From Viridothelium virens (lineage: Eukaryota; Ascomycota; Dothideomycetes; Trypetheliales; Trypetheliaceae): a DNA stretch of 64,000 nt. The stretch is from positions 930,001 through 994,000 of the forward strand of contig ML991772.1 in the NCBI GenBank assembly GCA_010094025.1, in the 5' to 3' direction. The notes below the pieces were generated by a model. The model did not search any database. It had not been told where the DNA came from and was given only the letters and a program-made list of their open reading frames with translations. Positions 1-12,215 of this stretch are shown one piece after another. A program made the position numbers and the translations under genes. Each line of letters starts with the position of its first letter. Position 1 is the first letter of the stretch.

Positions 1-1070
1 GCTGACCATTTTGTGGATCCCAAAGCTTGATAATGCGCTTGTCGGAAGATAGGACTTTGGGCTCTGCAGTAGCTGCCTTCGTCTTTGTTGTCGGGTTGAG
101 AAACTTTAGGGTTTGTATTGGGTATCCGTAGCCCTGATCTTTCTTAAGTAAGGGGACCGGTGATCGTAGGTCATATAAATAGATGAGGCCGGTCGACGAT
201 CCAGTTGCTAGGCTCAATCCCGAATGATGAAAATCTAAAGCTGTAATTTCTGCCTTTTCGTCCGGCATTCCCGTCCCCCGTGGTCGCGGAAGCACCGCAA
301 CCCTGCTTCTTGATCTCGAATCCCAAAATTCGACGGTGCCAAGCGATGTTCCGAATGCGAGCAAGTTGTGGCTTTCTTCCGCAATGACAGCAGTGTTCAC
401 GCTGCCAGCGTCCACACCGCCCTGCAACGCGGTCCGTTCCACAGCGGATTCATCACTACCAACATCAATATCATAACCCTTCATGAATCGTCCAACCTCC
501 AAATTGAGCCGGAACACTTCGCCGTAGCCATCGCCGTTAAGACCCACAGACGGTATGAGAGCCTCAGCGGAACGTTTATCATATGCAAGATCTCGACCAT
601 AGCGAGGTATTCTGGTTGTGTAGTGGCATCCTGATGGAGTTTGAAATTGGAGAGAGCGATCGGTCTGGAGGTGAAGGGACTTGGAATAGTCTGAAGATAG
701 AAGGATGAAGGTCTTGTTTAATGAGTCGGTATGTCTTGCGAAGGACAGGGATAAATGTGGTAAATAGTGCGTATGTATTTGGGGCTTGTATGTGCCTGCA
801 ACGAAAATCAGCTCACAAGCCTTGACGCCACATGCTCAAAGGGATTCATGTACCAGTGCTCATCAGCCAGTTGCCATCTTCACTCGCCCTCACACAAGTA
901 CTAGCCTCTTCGAATTCAAAATCCTGGAGGAGTTCTATGCGATTCGCGAATTCAGGATCTTGCTTGAGACTTCTTTTTCGCTTTCGAATAAGCCACTCTG
1001 GTAAAGGGCGTGCTGTCGAGGCGCCGGAAACGGTGTAGACCGGTACTGCAGACTGTGTCGAGAGCTTCAT
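1..1070 (-). CDS. ENP2: Enp2/NOL10, small-subunit processome WD40 protein (3' end outside window)
   Basis: Nucleolar protein of the 90S pre-ribosome/SSU processome, needed for 18S rRNA maturation. Exon 1 is 1070-854 and exon 2 is 795-1, with an intron at 853-796 (donor GTACAT, acceptor TTGCAG) that splits a glycine codon. The N-terminus has the family hallmarks as I remember them from yeast Enp2: SGASTARPLPEWLIRKRKR, then an LLQDFEFEEAS stretch and an STGTYKPQIH stretch across the splice. Later WD-type pieces include a TTRIPRYGRDL stretch, VEFWDSRSRSRV and, at the edge, KLWDPQNGQ. About 337 residues are present, roughly the first half of a ~700-residue protein. The start is the only ATG just ahead of the conserved block. 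It diverges from MED13 across a 586-bp shared upstream region. Identity is firm; the intron is inferred from frame and splice signals. Confidence 0.93.
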
Positions 1071-1656
1071 CTGACTGTCGTCGAATACATTAAAGGAAAT
1101 ACGAGAACGTTGCGACGCTCCGAGAAAGGCGACCAGATGACTAAAAATTAATTTTAAGCTTCCACGATTTCTCGTCCAGGTGCGGGACGAGCCGCCGTTG
1201 TGGCAGATCCCGGATTGACGCTTCGTGCGTGCGTGAGAACCCCCAGAACCCTCCCACCCCTTCGGTGCCTCCAATTACTCCGTATAGGACCACCAATGAA
1301 CGACATCTGACCTCCGCCTTTTGCATTCGGCACCGAACAGCCTGCAGACTCTAGCTCACATACATATAGGAGCTCATCCGTGATCGACTTCCGCAATTTC
1401 AGTACATCTAGGTCAACGCGGAAGAGGCTTCGCTCGGTGAGCCACCCTGTCGATGCCTCCTTTCGTGGGCTTCGCTATGCCTTTGTCGACTCGAAGCTCT
1501 CGCGATTCGCAATTGTTGTCTCTATCAGATACTCGCCCAATTCTCCTGGTTGGGTGTGCAGATACGGACATATCTTTGCGCCTATCTTTCACAGTCTGAG
1601 GAGGTCACGTGGGCTTTGGGTCCGCTTCATGCCCTTGTTCAAACAGTTATTCCAGC
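1071..1656. promoter_or_regulatory. Divergent intergenic region ENP2 / MED13
   Basis: This 586-bp stretch lies between two outward-reading starts and must hold both promoters. It contains one TACTCCGTA (1276-1284), a 9-mer that recurs in other intergenic regions here. Open frames crossing 1380-1745 do not match the MED13 frame after splicing and are probably leader sequence. I saw no convincing TATA box. Confidence 0.6.
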
Positions 1657-4600
1657 ATGGAAATCCCTCGCAAGTGGAGCACTGGAGTCTATGCTATTGT
1701 ATGTATCGCTCCATCCAGCCGAGATTAACTTCTCACAGAAAATAGGACGGCTTCTCAGCTGTTCACTACTGTACCTATGCCATCACGCCAGGTCGCTGTG
1801 ATCCAGCAAATGCGGGTCCCCTGCTATGGGCTGCCCAGGCTACACTGAGAGCCCATGGCTATTTCGTGGCTCCCGATCAGAAGAAGGCTGCTCTGTGGCT
1901 TTTTACAGGCTCGAATGCCGTGTCTGACAGCGGGTCGGAAGATATCTCAACTCTACGCGCCGCCAAAGACATTCTCAACAGACAACGTCAAGCATTTGAA
2001 TGTAAGTTTCTTGCTGGGATCATTCATTAGATTCATCTTATTTTGTTATCAGGTATTAGTAGTGGCACATTCCACGCCGTCGACCTCTGCCAGCTTTCCA
2101 ATCGATTCACGACGAAATCCGCTGCTAGCAATCGTACTCCTAGTGTCGGCGGCAACATCAATAACTCTAGCAACCAAGAGTCTAATCCAATAGATCCTCT
2201 TGAAAATACGTACCGTCTTTTTATTCTTGCCATCTCCTCGTCCATTTCCTATAATTTGGCCGGCCATTATGACATGATACCCCTGGATGTTCGCAGTTTT
2301 TTCTTTAAATCACGTTCCCTCAAGCCCGATTACGAATCGCCATCACTCTTTACGGATCTCCCAGCAACGTCCTTTGATATTCGTCTATCTACATCTGGCT
2401 CTCTTCTAATCTCTTTGATCCATGAAGCGTACCACCGAGTGCGCTTCCTTTCAGGCCCATGTCTCCCAGGCTCAATATCGTCTAGGGATGAAACATCTCC
2501 AAATCCAATCTCATCACCTTCGTGGGCTCGTAACGGTGGTTTTGGTGTATTCTGGCGAACAGTTGTCCAATTTTGGCTACGTAGTAAAGGTATCACAATA
2601 CCTAATGCGAGTTCGGCAGGGGCCTGGCGAGTAATTTCTGATGAAGACAGAAGTCAGCCCGCTGTTGCTGGAGGAGCACTTCTACCTGCTAATTCAGCTT
2701 CGAAATTCTCTTGTGAGTGGCCAGCTACTTTATGCTTAGGCGATGATGGCGCCTCACCGGACGGTGAAATCGGTCTTCTTGCGCCGCAATTGAAGCTGTC
2801 CGGTGAAAGCGAAACCAACAGTGCGCACGTCCAGGCTGACCGTCCGGATTCTCTGGCTTTTGTCGAGGAGTGGACTTTGTCCTCGAATGAGAGGCACAAA
2901 GTAGTCGAAGCTTTGCAATTAGCGAAACGAGCCGAGAATGAGAATGCATCGGCTCAGATACCAATGAGTGGGCCTGATGGAAGTCTTCCATCCTCACCGA
3001 TACACGCACGCGCTAGCGAGCTTGCAGGGGTGAATGCCATATACCCAACTCCTCCAGATGGCTTCACTTCTCAAGCGCCAACGTCATCGTCAATAATGGT
3101 AACCGATCACCCGTCGGAAGCGCGGACAGAGGATCCTATTGAGCGAGAGGAACCAGTCGTCTCCTCCGACGCACGCTCCAATAGATTCTCTCCCGAAATC
3201 GCCGACTCGGCCTCGCAAAGCGCCGGTCTTCAGAATGAGTTATTCGATGAGATGGGAGAAGACGGATTTGAGGCTACTGCTGTAACTGACCCTGATTGGA
3301 GTTTCTTTGACGAACCTGAAGTTGAAAGCATGGACATTACTTTCGAGGAAAATCGACAAGGTAGTCTCAGCAGGGACGAGCCCCAAGAATCGCTAGGTTC
3401 ACGACATTACCAGGACGAGATTGACGGTAAAAATGATTCTACTCAGGGCGCAACAATTAATCAAAGCCCTGTTTCGAAACATATTCCTGTCGAAGAAGCC
3501 TTTCCCGAATCTTCTCGATCTGAGAATGTCAATTTCAAAAGCCCTGATGCTTCAGGCAGTGCTGTCCCTCTGGCGGTTGAGCAAATTAATGAAAGAGGAC
3601 CGCTGGAATTAATGACACCCGAACTCAGTCCTGCACTGGTACAGAAGCGGCTCTTTCAGGACACCGTGAACGCCGAGGGGTCCATCGTACGTCACCGCCA
3701 ACCCCCCGGTGAGACTGTGAAGAACTTCAATCCAGTTACTTTCGGGACAAGTGTAGAATCGTTTGATCAGAAGTATGGCGATAGCGGACGTTTCAATTTC
3801 AAACTGGGCACAGCAGCTTCAACCCCAGCGCGAAAAAGTGCGACAGCTCCGACCTCTCCTTTGATGTCCAGAAAACAACGTCCCTTAGACATGAGTGAAA
3901 CTCGTGGAGCTCCCCATCCAGTATCTACCGAAAAATACCAATCTGAAGATTCTACCGACGAAGGGTATTCTTCCGACACTGACATCGAGTCATATTCTAG
4001 TCATGAGGGTCCTTCACATCTCCGCCATTCTGATCTGACAATAGATGAAAACGGCCGCCCTGGAAATAAAAGAAAAAGGAATGGTAACGAGGCTAGTCCT
4101 TCATTGCAATCTCCTCAGAAAATTGTTGGCTCAGAACAAGCCTCATTTGCCAATGGTGAAGTGCGTTCCGCAACCAAGCAGGAGGCTTGTTGTCTGATGC
4201 GTCAGATAGACTCCCACTTTTGTGGAGCTACGAACTGGTTCTCGTCCAATAGTCCAGGCCCTGCGATTTCTCCAAGTCCACAGAACAGTGAATTGAACCA
4301 GCTCCGAACCGCTGTATTACACGATAAAGAAGCCGTCGATATCGTGCAAATTGTATCAGATGAACACGTACACAGCAGCCTGAAAGCTGCCTCACAGAAA
4401 ACTTGGCTTGCAAAAACTGTATCTGCTAATAAGACCACAATGGAAGAGATGATGGAATGTGCCCTCCGGGATGTGCTGAGAAAATTGTTCCCTACGAGTA
4501 GGGAATGCGATCTCCAAGGCCTGAGCTCCATACAAGAGGGCGTTCCGGAGAGCCAGGCCACGAAGACAGCACAGAGACCGGTCCTCCAACGAAAGCAGAC

Positions 4601-6403
4601 CGATGGACCGGGACCTTACAGCAATTCTTTCTTCCGAATACTACCCCCATACATCAAAATCCAGAGGTCCGAGAGATTGCTCCAAATTCTCCCGCCAGCA
4701 GTACACTTCTGGGATACTTTGGGTCTTGCACCGTTCAGCGGTCCCAAAGACTTGTCAGGTTATTGCATCTACCCCTCTAATCTAAGGACGAAAGGAGCGC
4801 TTCTTCAGTTCTTCGATTGCTTGGCAAGTACTTACGAGAACCGCAAACTTGGATCTCATAAAATGGCCGAGAACGATACGAACCCAGATCTCTGCCTTTT
4901 CCCTTGTGACGTCGATATTAACGCTTCTCTCATCGACTCAATCCAAACAATACAGTCAACTTGCAATGCAGCGGGAAAATCTCTAGCAGCCAGGAAACTT
5001 GACGGTAAAAATCTAGTTGTGTATCTAATTAATCCTTTCGAAAATGATGCTATATTTGCGAGCCTTTGTCAAGCAATCTGGTTCATGTTTCAAACATATA
5101 GCAAACCGGGCTCCGCATCTCGAGCATCTCATCGGAAGTCAGAAATCATCTTCAAGATTCTTAACATGCACATGATTCCAGATGAAGAGAGCGTCCTCGA
5201 TCCCAATTCCGAAGACTTGTTACGTCTGGCTTATGAAATATACGAGAGAAGCTCCTCGAAAAGTTCTGACTGGCCGAAGTCTGGTCTGAATATCCGCCGT
5301 GGGTCGGCGGTACAACTTGCAGCTACACTACCCAAAAGCATACAGTTCAAGCTGAATGCTGATCCACCTGCTGATCTGCTAGAAGAAAACTCGTTTTTCC
5401 ACTTAGCCTATTCCCGGAGCCCGAGCGATCAATGGCTTACCGCCAGCTGGACAGACAATATTGGTCAACATCAAGCGACTGCGACTTATGGCCTCTACGG
5501 ACGAAAGTTTGAGGAAGTTGCGCGAGAGATATGGGACACCACCATTGGTATCCTGAAGGGCAAGAATATCAGTTGGAGGTTCATTGTCGCAAAAGAAGGC
5601 TTGTTTCTACCGGGAGAGACGGAAGGTGAGTGCCGATGAGCGGCACCTCTATCCTTTTGAGTACTCATGATGGCTAATGAGTCTTGTGTACAGCGTGGAC
5701 CAAATTGTTTACGACAGCAGCTCCGATACAGATCACGACGACTCTCATCTCGATGGAAGTCAGGCCATATCTGACAATAACTTCGGAGAGGCTACCATCG
5801 ACAGGAGGCGCAGATGGAGTTACGAAAGGCCATGCGCATACAAACAGTAACCCAGCGAACGTAGCTACACCTATATCCACCCCGACGACTTCGGCAACGC
5901 CAACAGACAACGCCTCGGCCGCTCCCAGTCCCTCAACGGGAGTTGACAACTTACTTGAACCCGGTCCTGACAGTCGACTCATCGATCAAACGAACGAGAC
6001 ATGGGGCGTCGTGCTGGGCACTCGGATGCACACTTCGGCGGTCTTCGGCGATTGGTCTCCAAGTCTCATCAGTGGCTTGATGATCAAGAGAGGCAATAGC
6101 AGCCAAGGTAGCGATTCGAATCCCAGCAAGCGGATGCCTTGTATTGCTGTGCATGTTAGCTGGATCGGCAACAGTGTGACATCTAGCAGTGCTACTGGGA
6201 TCAGCTCGGCCTCATCAGCTCCGCTGCCGAGCGCGTCTCGCAATTACGAATTGCTGATGAGAGAGGTGTTGACGATGTATCGAGGGCTTGGAACGCTTGC
6301 CAAAGTTAGATTCATGGATGATGGCATGGGTGGTGTGCTGCCGTTGCACGTTTTGACTGCTATGAGAGGCGCGAACGCGCTTGACCGGTGCTTGCCGGTT
6401 TGA
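1657..6403 (+). CDS. SSN2: Mediator complex subunit 13 (Srb9/Ssn2), CDK8 kinase module
   Basis: Large nuclear subunit that tethers the Cdk8-cyclin C-Med12 module to core Mediator and mostly represses transcription. Four exons: 1657-1698, 1746-2001, 2053-5625 and 5694-6403, giving 1526 residues. The 14-residue first exon runs into IDGFSAVHYCTYAI, which matches the conserved Med13 N-terminus; the next block includes LLWAAQATLRAHGYFVAP and KKAALWLF. The middle (about 300-850) is acidic, Ser/Pro-rich and disordered-looking, with a basic RKRNG cluster. The C-terminal region has WRFIVAKEGLFLPGE, then across the last intron AWTKLFTTAAPIQITTTLIS, and ends with LPLHVLTAMRGANALDR, all Med13-like. Introns are 47, 51 and 68 nt with good signals (GTATGT, GTAAGT, GTGAGT). 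The start was chosen because it makes exon 1 run in phase into the conserved DGFS block. Confidence 0.92.
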
Positions 6404-7715
6404 GATCACATTACTCGGCATCCATCAGAGTCTTGGCGTCAGATGAAGATGGAGCTGTCCATAGTTTCGAGCGATCCGAGAGACATCGTTTGGTTATTCT
6501 GACTGGATCGACGAAGACTTGCCACGGTGAGGGGCTTTCCGAGAGAGACTGTGCAGATCTGCTCGATCTACGAATCTGAACATCGCTTCGTAGTCTACTC
6601 TGTCAGCTACTTGCATAGCGGTCCCATACTTGTTAGATCAGTCCAACTAGGTCGTTGTCAGACCAGCTGAGCAGGCACATGTGCATCTGGTGAGTAGCAA
6701 TTCAGCTTAGCTACCCACCCCAAAAAAATCTTCAGGAGGTAATGGACATAATGTGTGAAATCTGCAGCCATTAAGCTGAGCTATAAAGAGATAGTAATGA
6801 TGACAAAGGTGCACCGTGGAGGATAGGGTGATAGCCTTGTTGGATCATCTTGTATCCCCCATATACCCTGATGCCGTACGAATCTCTGACAGGGCATTCT
6901 AGTGGCATATCTGTGTAACACTTCAACTTCAATAAAGTGATCAATACTACTGGACTGGCTTGTTGCTTTGGACCATACGACCTTAGTTACCAGAACCGAA
7001 CACAATCCTGCTACATAATTACGTTGGCCCTCTAGCATACTTTAGCGGGGATTCGTAGACCTGATTAGATGTTTCTCATGGATTTTCAGCGAAGATCGTT
7101 GTGTTTAATCGGGCATATTTCAGTTCCAGGTAACCACGGCTGGTTTGGCACCCAAACTTCATGTGCACTTCGCACACGGCGAGTGTATTGGTTAATACCT
7201 AGGTAGTGGTAGTGCACTCTTCCACGACGCTAAAATTGCTGTGAAATTCGGCTATCCGGGCCGGTGGGGATCTCCCATCGGATGGAGGTGCCGGCACGGG
7301 AATGCACGTTGAGGTGCCAAGCCCGAGGATTGGCCGGTCTTGATAGGTCCTCGGTTGCTCCACTGTTCCACACACTATCCCATCCATCAGACGTCCCAAG
7401 AGATCGGAGCTAGTCTCCCTCCCCCACGAGGAAAATGAGTCCCCTTCTGTCCACCCGCACTCTCATGACATGCGGTGTGACTGCTACGACCTGCACGGCT
7501 ACCGGCACCATGCGAACCTGCTTGCCGTGCAAACTCCGGCACATGCCAGCCATTGACGTCGTATGAATTAAGCAAGGATGGGCCAAGGGACCCGTGCAAG
7601 TCGTTCGAGCGTTCGATTTTCCTTTCAAGTTCCCCCCTCTTGTACTTTTTGCCCTCGCTATCGACTCTTGGCACGTCTTTGGCTTGCCAAGCACGACATA
7701 GGAAGGCGGTCAACG
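6404..7715. other. Gene-free stretch between MED13 and the transporter
   Basis: 1.3 kb with only short unsupported frames on either strand. It holds a perfect 10-bp palindrome TACCTAGGTA at 7196-7205. The last ~120 bases are rich in C and T and look like the leader of the transporter gene. No RNA gene recognised. Confidence 0.5.
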
Positions 7716-9328
7716 ATGGAGAAGGATACCGACCCGAACCTCTACGAGCCCAAAGACCAGTCGTATCCCGAGGAAAGTGGCTTGCGCAATGACTCTGTCA
7801 TCAACACAAACAAGGGCACCTGGGACAGGGTCTGGCCTGTTATCGCTTGTGGTGCGGGTCTATTTTCTGACGGCTATCTCAACAGTGTAAGTTAGGAAAT
7901 CTGCCTATCACGAAAAGGCTTGTATCAAAAGCAAAGATTGAATTTAATGACATTGTTTGATAGGTGATTGGATCAGTGAGCACTATCCTATCCAAAATTT
8001 ATCCTACAGAGTATGCGCATTCGACAGCCCGGCAGAATGTCAATGCCATCACCTTCGCTGGTACTGTTCTGGGTATGCTCTTCTTTGGGGTATGTATCTG
8101 CATTTTCTCCTCTTCTACGGGCATGACATGACTAATTTGATCCATTGCGACTTCATAGTGGACTTCAGATCATTTCTCTCGGAAATGGACGCTGCTGACG
8201 TCAACGATTATCCTCATCGTCTTTGCTGCGCTCTGTGCCGGCTCATACGGTGCTGGAGGTAGTATCGGCGGTCTGTTTGCAGCTTTGACAGCCTACAGGT
8301 TCTTTCTCGGCTTTGCTATTGGCGGCGAATATCCAGCTGGAAGCGTTGGATGTGCCGAAAGCACTGGAGAGCTCAAGAGTGGCACCCGTAACCGATGGTT
8401 CATCTGGTTCACTAATGTCCAGATTGACCTTGGATTTGTCGTTGCCGCGATCACGCCCATGATTGTGGTTCTGGCGACAACAGAAAAACATCTAAGAGCT
8501 GCGTGGCGAATCTGTCTCGGCTTGGGCGTTATTCCCCCACTCTCGTTGCTATGGCTTCGTATCAAACTTCAAGAACCGGAGGCTTTCAAGCGGGAATCTA
8601 TGGCGAAGACTCGTTTCCCTTACTGGCTCATCCTCAAGTTCTATTGGTGGCGACTGTTGGTCGTTTCCCTAATATGGTGTATGTACGACTTTTCCGCCTA
8701 CGCCTTCGGCATATACAGTAGCACAATCCTCACGAACTTGGAGGGTAACGACACGCGGCTCTGGGTCAGCTTCGGTTGGAACACTCTTATCAACTTTTTC
8801 TACATCCCGGGCTGCCTGGCCGGTTCCTTCATCAGTGACTGGATTGGCCCGCGTTACACACTTGCTGGAGGAGTCTTGATTCAAGCGATCATGGGACTGG
8901 TCATGGCAGGCTGTTATGCGACACTTTCCAAACCCTCCCACGTCCCCGCCTTCGTGGTGGTCTATGGACTCTTCCTCGCCTTTGGTGAGGTCGGTCCTGG
9001 AGACAACATTGGTCTGATAGCGAGCAAAACTGGCGCGACCGCCGTGCGAGGCCAGTATTACGGCATCGCTGCTGCGTTTGGAAAGATAGGAGCGTTCATT
9101 GGGACGTATGCCTTTACCGACATCATGAATGATGCGAGCAATCCCATCAAAGCGGGACAGAATCCTTTCTGGGTCGCCTCGGCTTTGTGCATATTCGAGG
9201 CTTTTCTGGCTATCTTTTGCGTTCCTAGGATCGGGCAGGACACGATTGATGAAGAGGACAAACGGTTCAGAGAATATTTACTGAGCCAGGGATACGATAC
9301 AGGCACTATAGGACTGAAGGCGATGTGA
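7716..9328 (+). CDS. MFS transporter, Git1-like (glycerophosphoinositol / phosphate:H+ symporter family)
   Basis: Plasma-membrane proton symporter of the phosphate/glycerophosphodiester branch of the major facilitator superfamily. Exons 7716-7886, 7964-8089 and 8159-9328 give 488 residues, close to Git1-type length. Seen in the protein: a polar N-terminus of ~45 residues, then GLFSDGYLNSVIGSVSTIL spanning the first intron, a TM2-3 loop with WTSDHFSRKW, RFFLGFAIGGEYPAGSVGCAE (the classic TM4 motif), a central loop LQEPEAFKRESM, and FGEVGPGDNIGLIASK in the second half. About 12 membrane segments can be counted. Both introns begin GTAAGT or GTATGT. The start ATG lies in a pyrimidine-rich leader context. 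Substrate is not certain: phosphate, glycerophosphoinositol and glycerophosphocholine carriers all share these motifs. Confidence 0.88.
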
Positions 9329-9982
9329 AGTGGAAAGAATCTAGAGACTCAATCATCACTAGGGGCCTGCAGATTTCTTAATTCTTACACTATCTTTTAA
9401 GAAACTCGTATTAATCAACCTCTACGCCTGCGACATGCAAAGTACAAGCCAGTAAGAATTAAATGGTGAATAGACTAATCAAAAAAATCCCACTAGATAA
9501 GATGTACATAGCTCTTAAGTAAACTGCCGTGACTGCTTAGCCTTAATCCCTCTTCAAATCCTAACTAGCGAATGGCGAATGTTTGGGTACGCTAAAAGCT
9601 AGTGTTTGGGTGCTTGGAATTGTCAAAAGAGTTAATTACGCCCTTCGTCATCCAGAATTGATTCATCTGTCCTACTCGGCGACTGTAATCGAACTTTATC
9701 ATATCGGTGTCCAAGTTCATCAAATTGTAGTAGAGGTATACTGGGTACTCTACTAGCTTTCGGCTCGCAACCGAGAAGCAGTGCTGAGGCTGTGCCGTGC
9801 TTCGCCCAACAGCCATCGTAGAAGGAGCGAGGACTTCTCCCTAATGTTCATGTAAGTCTTCCTCTTCGTATTCAATCATTCCTAGCAAGATCATCAAGAA
9901 AGTCGCGTTGCTTTATAATGACCGTCTCCGTGTCTGTGTCGGACCCTTTGGTGTGCTTGTCTCTCCTCCAATAGCGCTACCA
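9329..9982. other. Gene-free stretch upstream of the DUF7708 gene
   Basis: 654 bp, AT-richer just after the transporter stop. I see no supported gene, repeat or RNA. It contains the 3' flank of the transporter and the promoter of the next gene. Confidence 0.45.
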
Positions 9983-12085
9983 ATGATGGACTTAGCAGAT
10001 CAAGCTAGCGACGTGACAGGCTGGTATTCGAGTGCAAATGCGCCCTCAAGGTAAAATTCGTTCATATAATGGTACCCGAGGCAGACTTTCTGCTATGACA
10101 TTACTGATATGAGTCTCTTTATCCACACTTGTTCCAGTTCCTCGAGATTGCCAAGTCTACTCTACTGTGTTTTACGCACTGACATTGTGAGGCCTTCCTA
10201 GTGCAGAGGAAATTCTCTCTGAGACCTTCGCACACGCAAGATTACTTCTTCGAAGCATTGTCAAACCCCAAGACTTCGAGCGCTTGTTTCCACCAACGAA
10301 TTCTCCGAACCCGAAACATGTGTCAAGCCACACCATATTCGATGTCCAGCGCTGCGTCAGAGACGCACAAGCGTCCTACGAGTGTCGAACTGGACAAACA
10401 ATGGACGCTTTCCGAGCAGCAACATCATCTCCTATACCTTCTACCTCCCATACGTCGACGATGAGCAAGTCCAAAGCCAAAGCCCGGGTCTGGCTGACTG
10501 GCCTCTCCGAGAAATTGGTATACTACGGCAACATCTTCGACATACTAGTCCAACACCATCCGGAGTACGTCTCACTAGCCTGGGGCACATTCAAACTTCT
10601 CTTCGTCGTAAGCTCTCCCAATCCTCCAACCGCACTCTCAACCTCTCACACTAGCCCCTCCCCGGAACCCAAACCACCCCCCAACAAACACCACTTTAAC
10701 AGACCCCAAGGCAATCACCAACCACGCCGAAACCGCATCCAAACTCAGCAAATCCATCTCACTAATCGCCGACCTCCTCCCGCAGCACGCCTTCCACCTC
10801 GTACTATACCCAACGCCCTCAATGCAAGACAGCGTGGCGCGCCTGTACGCGCAGATCTTGCACTTCCTCCTGTCGGCGCTGAAATGGTACCACGACAGCC
10901 GCGCCGTGCACGCGCTGAAATCGCTCTTCCAGCCCTGGGACCTGAAGTTCCGGCCGGAGTACGAGGCGGTTGCTGCCGCGGCGCAGCAGGTGGGGCGGCT
11001 GGCGGATGTGGCGCTGAAGGCGGAGGTGCGGGATACGCGGTTGGAGGTGCGGGAGGCGAGGGTGGAGATGGGGGAGGGGACGAGGCGGTGGGAGTGGGTG
11101 AGGGAGGAGATGAGGCTGCTGAGGGGGGAGAATGAGCGGTTGGTGGGGTTGGTGGAGGCGCGGTTTGGGAGGATGGAGGAGGCGATGCATGGTGAGTGGG
11201 TTTTTGGTCTTTGCTTGGCAGCTTTGGCATAGGCGCATAGGCCTTTCTGCTCTGCTTAGGCTGGTCTATACAGCGGTCGTGACATAGACTGATGTGACGA
11301 CAGGCATGTACAAAGAGATCCGCGTCGACTTCACCTCCCAGAGGGAAACTCTGAATCGAGTCCATCTCAACCAGATGCTGTCGTTACCACTCTGGAGCTC
11401 CCTTCCAACCTCAGGAGAGTCCCTTCAGTTCTGCAGGTCTATGCGGAGCAGACGCCGCGAACGTACGAGGCTGCCACTTCCAGACGTGCAGAAACTGGAG
11501 ACATGGACTTCTCAAAGAGACAATGCCGTGCTATTCATTGACACTTACGTGCCTGTAGTTGCGAAAACATTTATGATTGACCTGATCGATCTCATTCTTG
11601 ACAATCGCATACCCATCATCTGGGCACTACGCTATGCGGATTACCAGGATCGACGCACAAGTGTCCTAGATGTCGTCCGTTTGTTGGTGTTGCAGGCAAT
11701 GCAAGTCAGCGCCGACCGCTTGCTTGATAGCCCATTCCCAGTCACGGTGGAGCAGCTTCGAGAAGCAGCGAGTCTTAGTGATTGGGTCAGGATTCTGAAC
11801 CGCTTGCTTCGCAGCATCAGCCAGGCTTTCATCGTCATAGATGCCGACCTGCTGTCGCACGTGACGTTGTGCGATCGAAGCGAGGCTCTGGAATTGCTGG
11901 ACGCACTGAGGATGGAGCTATCAGGAAATGTCAAAATCGTGACAGCCACATCCAGCGTCAGTCGAGCCTATGTCGAAACGCTCGAACATTCGAATGCATG
12001 TGTCAGGATTTGGACAGGCCATGGAGGAGACTGGAGAAAGCCACGGAAGCCCCGACGGCCAATGATACGCTTCAGGAAAGGATAA
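9983..12085 (+). CDS. DUF7708-domain protein with degenerate STAND/NTPase-like C-terminal half
   Basis: Four-exon model: 9983-10050, 10202-10607, 10711-11191, 11304-12085, giving 578 residues in one frame. Residues ~23-60 form an amphipathic helix ending DFERLFPP. A DUF7708-like block follows, with SEKLVYYGNIFDIL, HHPEYVSLAWGTFKLLFV, then across intron 2 AITNHAETASKLSKSI and HLVLYPTPSMQDSVARLYA. A charged coiled coil (about 270-315) links to the second half. That half has FIDTYVP, IIWALRYAD, QAFIVIDADLL (Walker-B-like) and NVKIVTATSS (sensor-1-like), but no Walker A lysine loop is visible. Family knowledge: DUF7708 is common at the N-terminus of fungal STAND/NACHT proteins of unknown role. 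Intron 2 uses the weaker acceptor CCAAG and is the least certain junction. It is tail to tail with the AAA ATPase gene, 130 bp apart. Confidence 0.72.
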
Positions 12086-12215
12086 GATCGTACCGTCCAT
12101 CAGACTCAATTGGTGATCTTGGTAAAGCAACATGTCCATAACAGTCGTGGCTGCAACAATTCTGTCAATTGGAGCCTCCCAAGTTTAAGCTAGTGGGGCC
12201 AGTGGAGGCAGGGAC

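Noticed and set aside
1380-1801. Open frames ahead of MED13 exon 2 read as its N-terminus
   Set aside because: The conserved Med13 N-terminus is obtained only by starting at 1657 and splicing 1698 to 1746; the other frames run out of phase.
10745-11365. Pro/Ser-rich minus-strand frame of 206 codons
   Set aside because: It is the antisense of the DUF7708 exon 3 coiled-coil region, where GAG-rich codons read as CTC/CCT on the other strand.
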